A stretch of DNA of 64,000 bases, taken from positions 62,001-126,000 of the forward strand of contig UBXM01000004.1 in NCBI GenBank assembly GCA_900469445.1, given 5' to 3'. Position numbers and translations under genes: made by a program. Positions 63,513 through 64,000 of this stretch are shown here, in pieces. The first letter of the stretch is position 1; each line of letters begins with the position of its first letter. This DNA comes from Hyphomicrobiales bacterium. Its GTDB lineage: Bacteria > Pseudomonadota > Alphaproteobacteria > Rhizobiales > Rhizobiaceae. The notes beneath the pieces are model-generated. The model did no database searches, was not told where the DNA came from, and worked only from the letters and a program-made list of their open reading frames with translations.

Positions 63513-63768
63513 CGCGATTCTCCTGAAGAACATCTCATGGGGCCCCTATACTCCATTAACCAGTCCTCATTCAAGCCTTTCGCCCAGTTTTGCAGCAGTT
63601 TTAAATTTGTCACAAAAATCGGCTAAGTGACTAATTTTTATGCTTTTCCCATAATCGCATGGGTAGCCGGCTTCCAAGTGCCTCAACCGGCGGCACATGA
63701 TCCGGTTGACCAATCGGCCCAAGCAACGCTACGCCTTTTACTCAGCGTTTCATTTTGGCGAGCCGAAG
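63513..63768. other. Divergent promoter region of dksA and sixA-like gene
   Basis: 256 bp, AT-rich around 63580-63660, with no ORF of note. A CATTAACCAG sequence at 63554-63563 is one base off a CtrA-like half-site. No RNA gene is seen. Confidence 0.5.
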
Positions 63769-64000
63769 ATGATCGAACCTGAACCATCCCGTATTTATCT
63801 GATGCGTCACGCGCAGGCGGCTTCGGCAGCGCCGGGTGGACGCGACTTCGACCGTGTGCTCGACGACCGCGGTTACGCTCAGGCGGAAATGGTTGCCGAT
63901 CGCGCCGCAGACCTTGGATATGTGCCCGATTGCATCGTCAGTTCAACGGCCGCACGCTGCCGGCAGACGGCGGAGATCATGCGCAGGGCCCTACGTGAAA
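63769..64000 (+). CDS. SixA-like phosphohistidine phosphatase (5' part)
   Basis: The first 77 residues of a histidine phosphatase, cut by the window edge. The catalytic His is in YLMRHAQA (LxRHAxA). GGRDFDRVLDDRGYAQAEMV and CIVSSTAARCRQTAEIM are the SixA/GpmB-like continuation. SixA removes phosphate from phosphohistidine in phosphorelay proteins. The start at 63769 (MIEPEPSRIYLMRH) has only weak ribosome-site support. It is divergent from dksA. Confidence 0.85.
   Translation, partial: MIEPEPSRIYLMRHAQAASAAPGGRDFDRVLDDRGYAQAEMVADRAADLGYVPDCIVSSTAARCRQTAEIMRRALRE

Overview
The window is a stretch of primary chromosome from an alphaproteobacterium of the Rhizobiales, most likely Rhizobiaceae (Rhizobium/Agrobacterium/Neorhizobium type). 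Reasons: moderately high GC; a SUF gene set starting with an IscS-like desulfurase; CckA; alphaproteobacterial LexA boxes (GTTC-N7-GTTC); EcfG-type promoters (GGAAC-N16-CGTT); a RIME1-like mosaic repeat; and several copies of rhizobial palindromic intergenic repeats. There are no transposases, phage genes or CRISPR arrays. Nearly everything is housekeeping.

Layout. 1-8.8 kb: the 3' end of an RND efflux pump gene, an SDR oxidoreductase, a HAD phosphatase, an amino-acid permease, a YqaA-type membrane protein, a fused SecDF and an alpha/beta hydrolase. 8.85-16.5 kb: the suf operon (desulfurase, sufB, a 74-aa coiled-coil protein, sufC, sufD, sufS, a SufT-like protein, sufA) behind a promoter overlapped by an Irr-box-like palindrome. 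16.8-19.5 kb: small stress-type genes, three of them behind EcfG-like promoters, then tRNA-Ser(UGA). 19.9-27.5 kb: rlpA, a DacA-like protein, tmk-holB, metG, tatD and an MBL hydrolase. 28-37 kb: a YidB-like gene, mixed small genes, recX, tgt-queA, two cyclophilins and coaD. 37.2-43.9 kb: three tiny membrane-protein genes, gyrA, marC, an HPP-CBS protein and ssb. 44-53 kb: uvrA, a DUF72 protein, nnr, glnB-glnA, a DMT exporter and hspQ. 53-64 kb: an IMPase, ttcA, alaS, recA, cckA, a FliO-like protein, dksA and the 5' end of a SixA-like phosphatase.

The most striking global signal is at about 27.58 kb, where a dif-like XerCD site lies in a 540-bp stretch without a convincing gene. Every KOPS-like octamer I found left of it reads GGGNAGGG on the + strand (7 sites). 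Every one to the right reads as its complement (9 sites). Both sets therefore point at this spot. I infer that the window spans the replication terminus of the chromosome.

Regulatory reading. Iron homeostasis (Irr-like) probably controls suf. The SOS response (LexA) controls ssb, uvrA and recA. Sigma-54/nitrogen control acts on glnBA. The general stress response (EcfG) probably acts on CsbD, PRC-barrel, YidB and a 52-aa gene. A pair of CtrA-like half-sites precedes rlpA. All counts and motif matches were made by eye.
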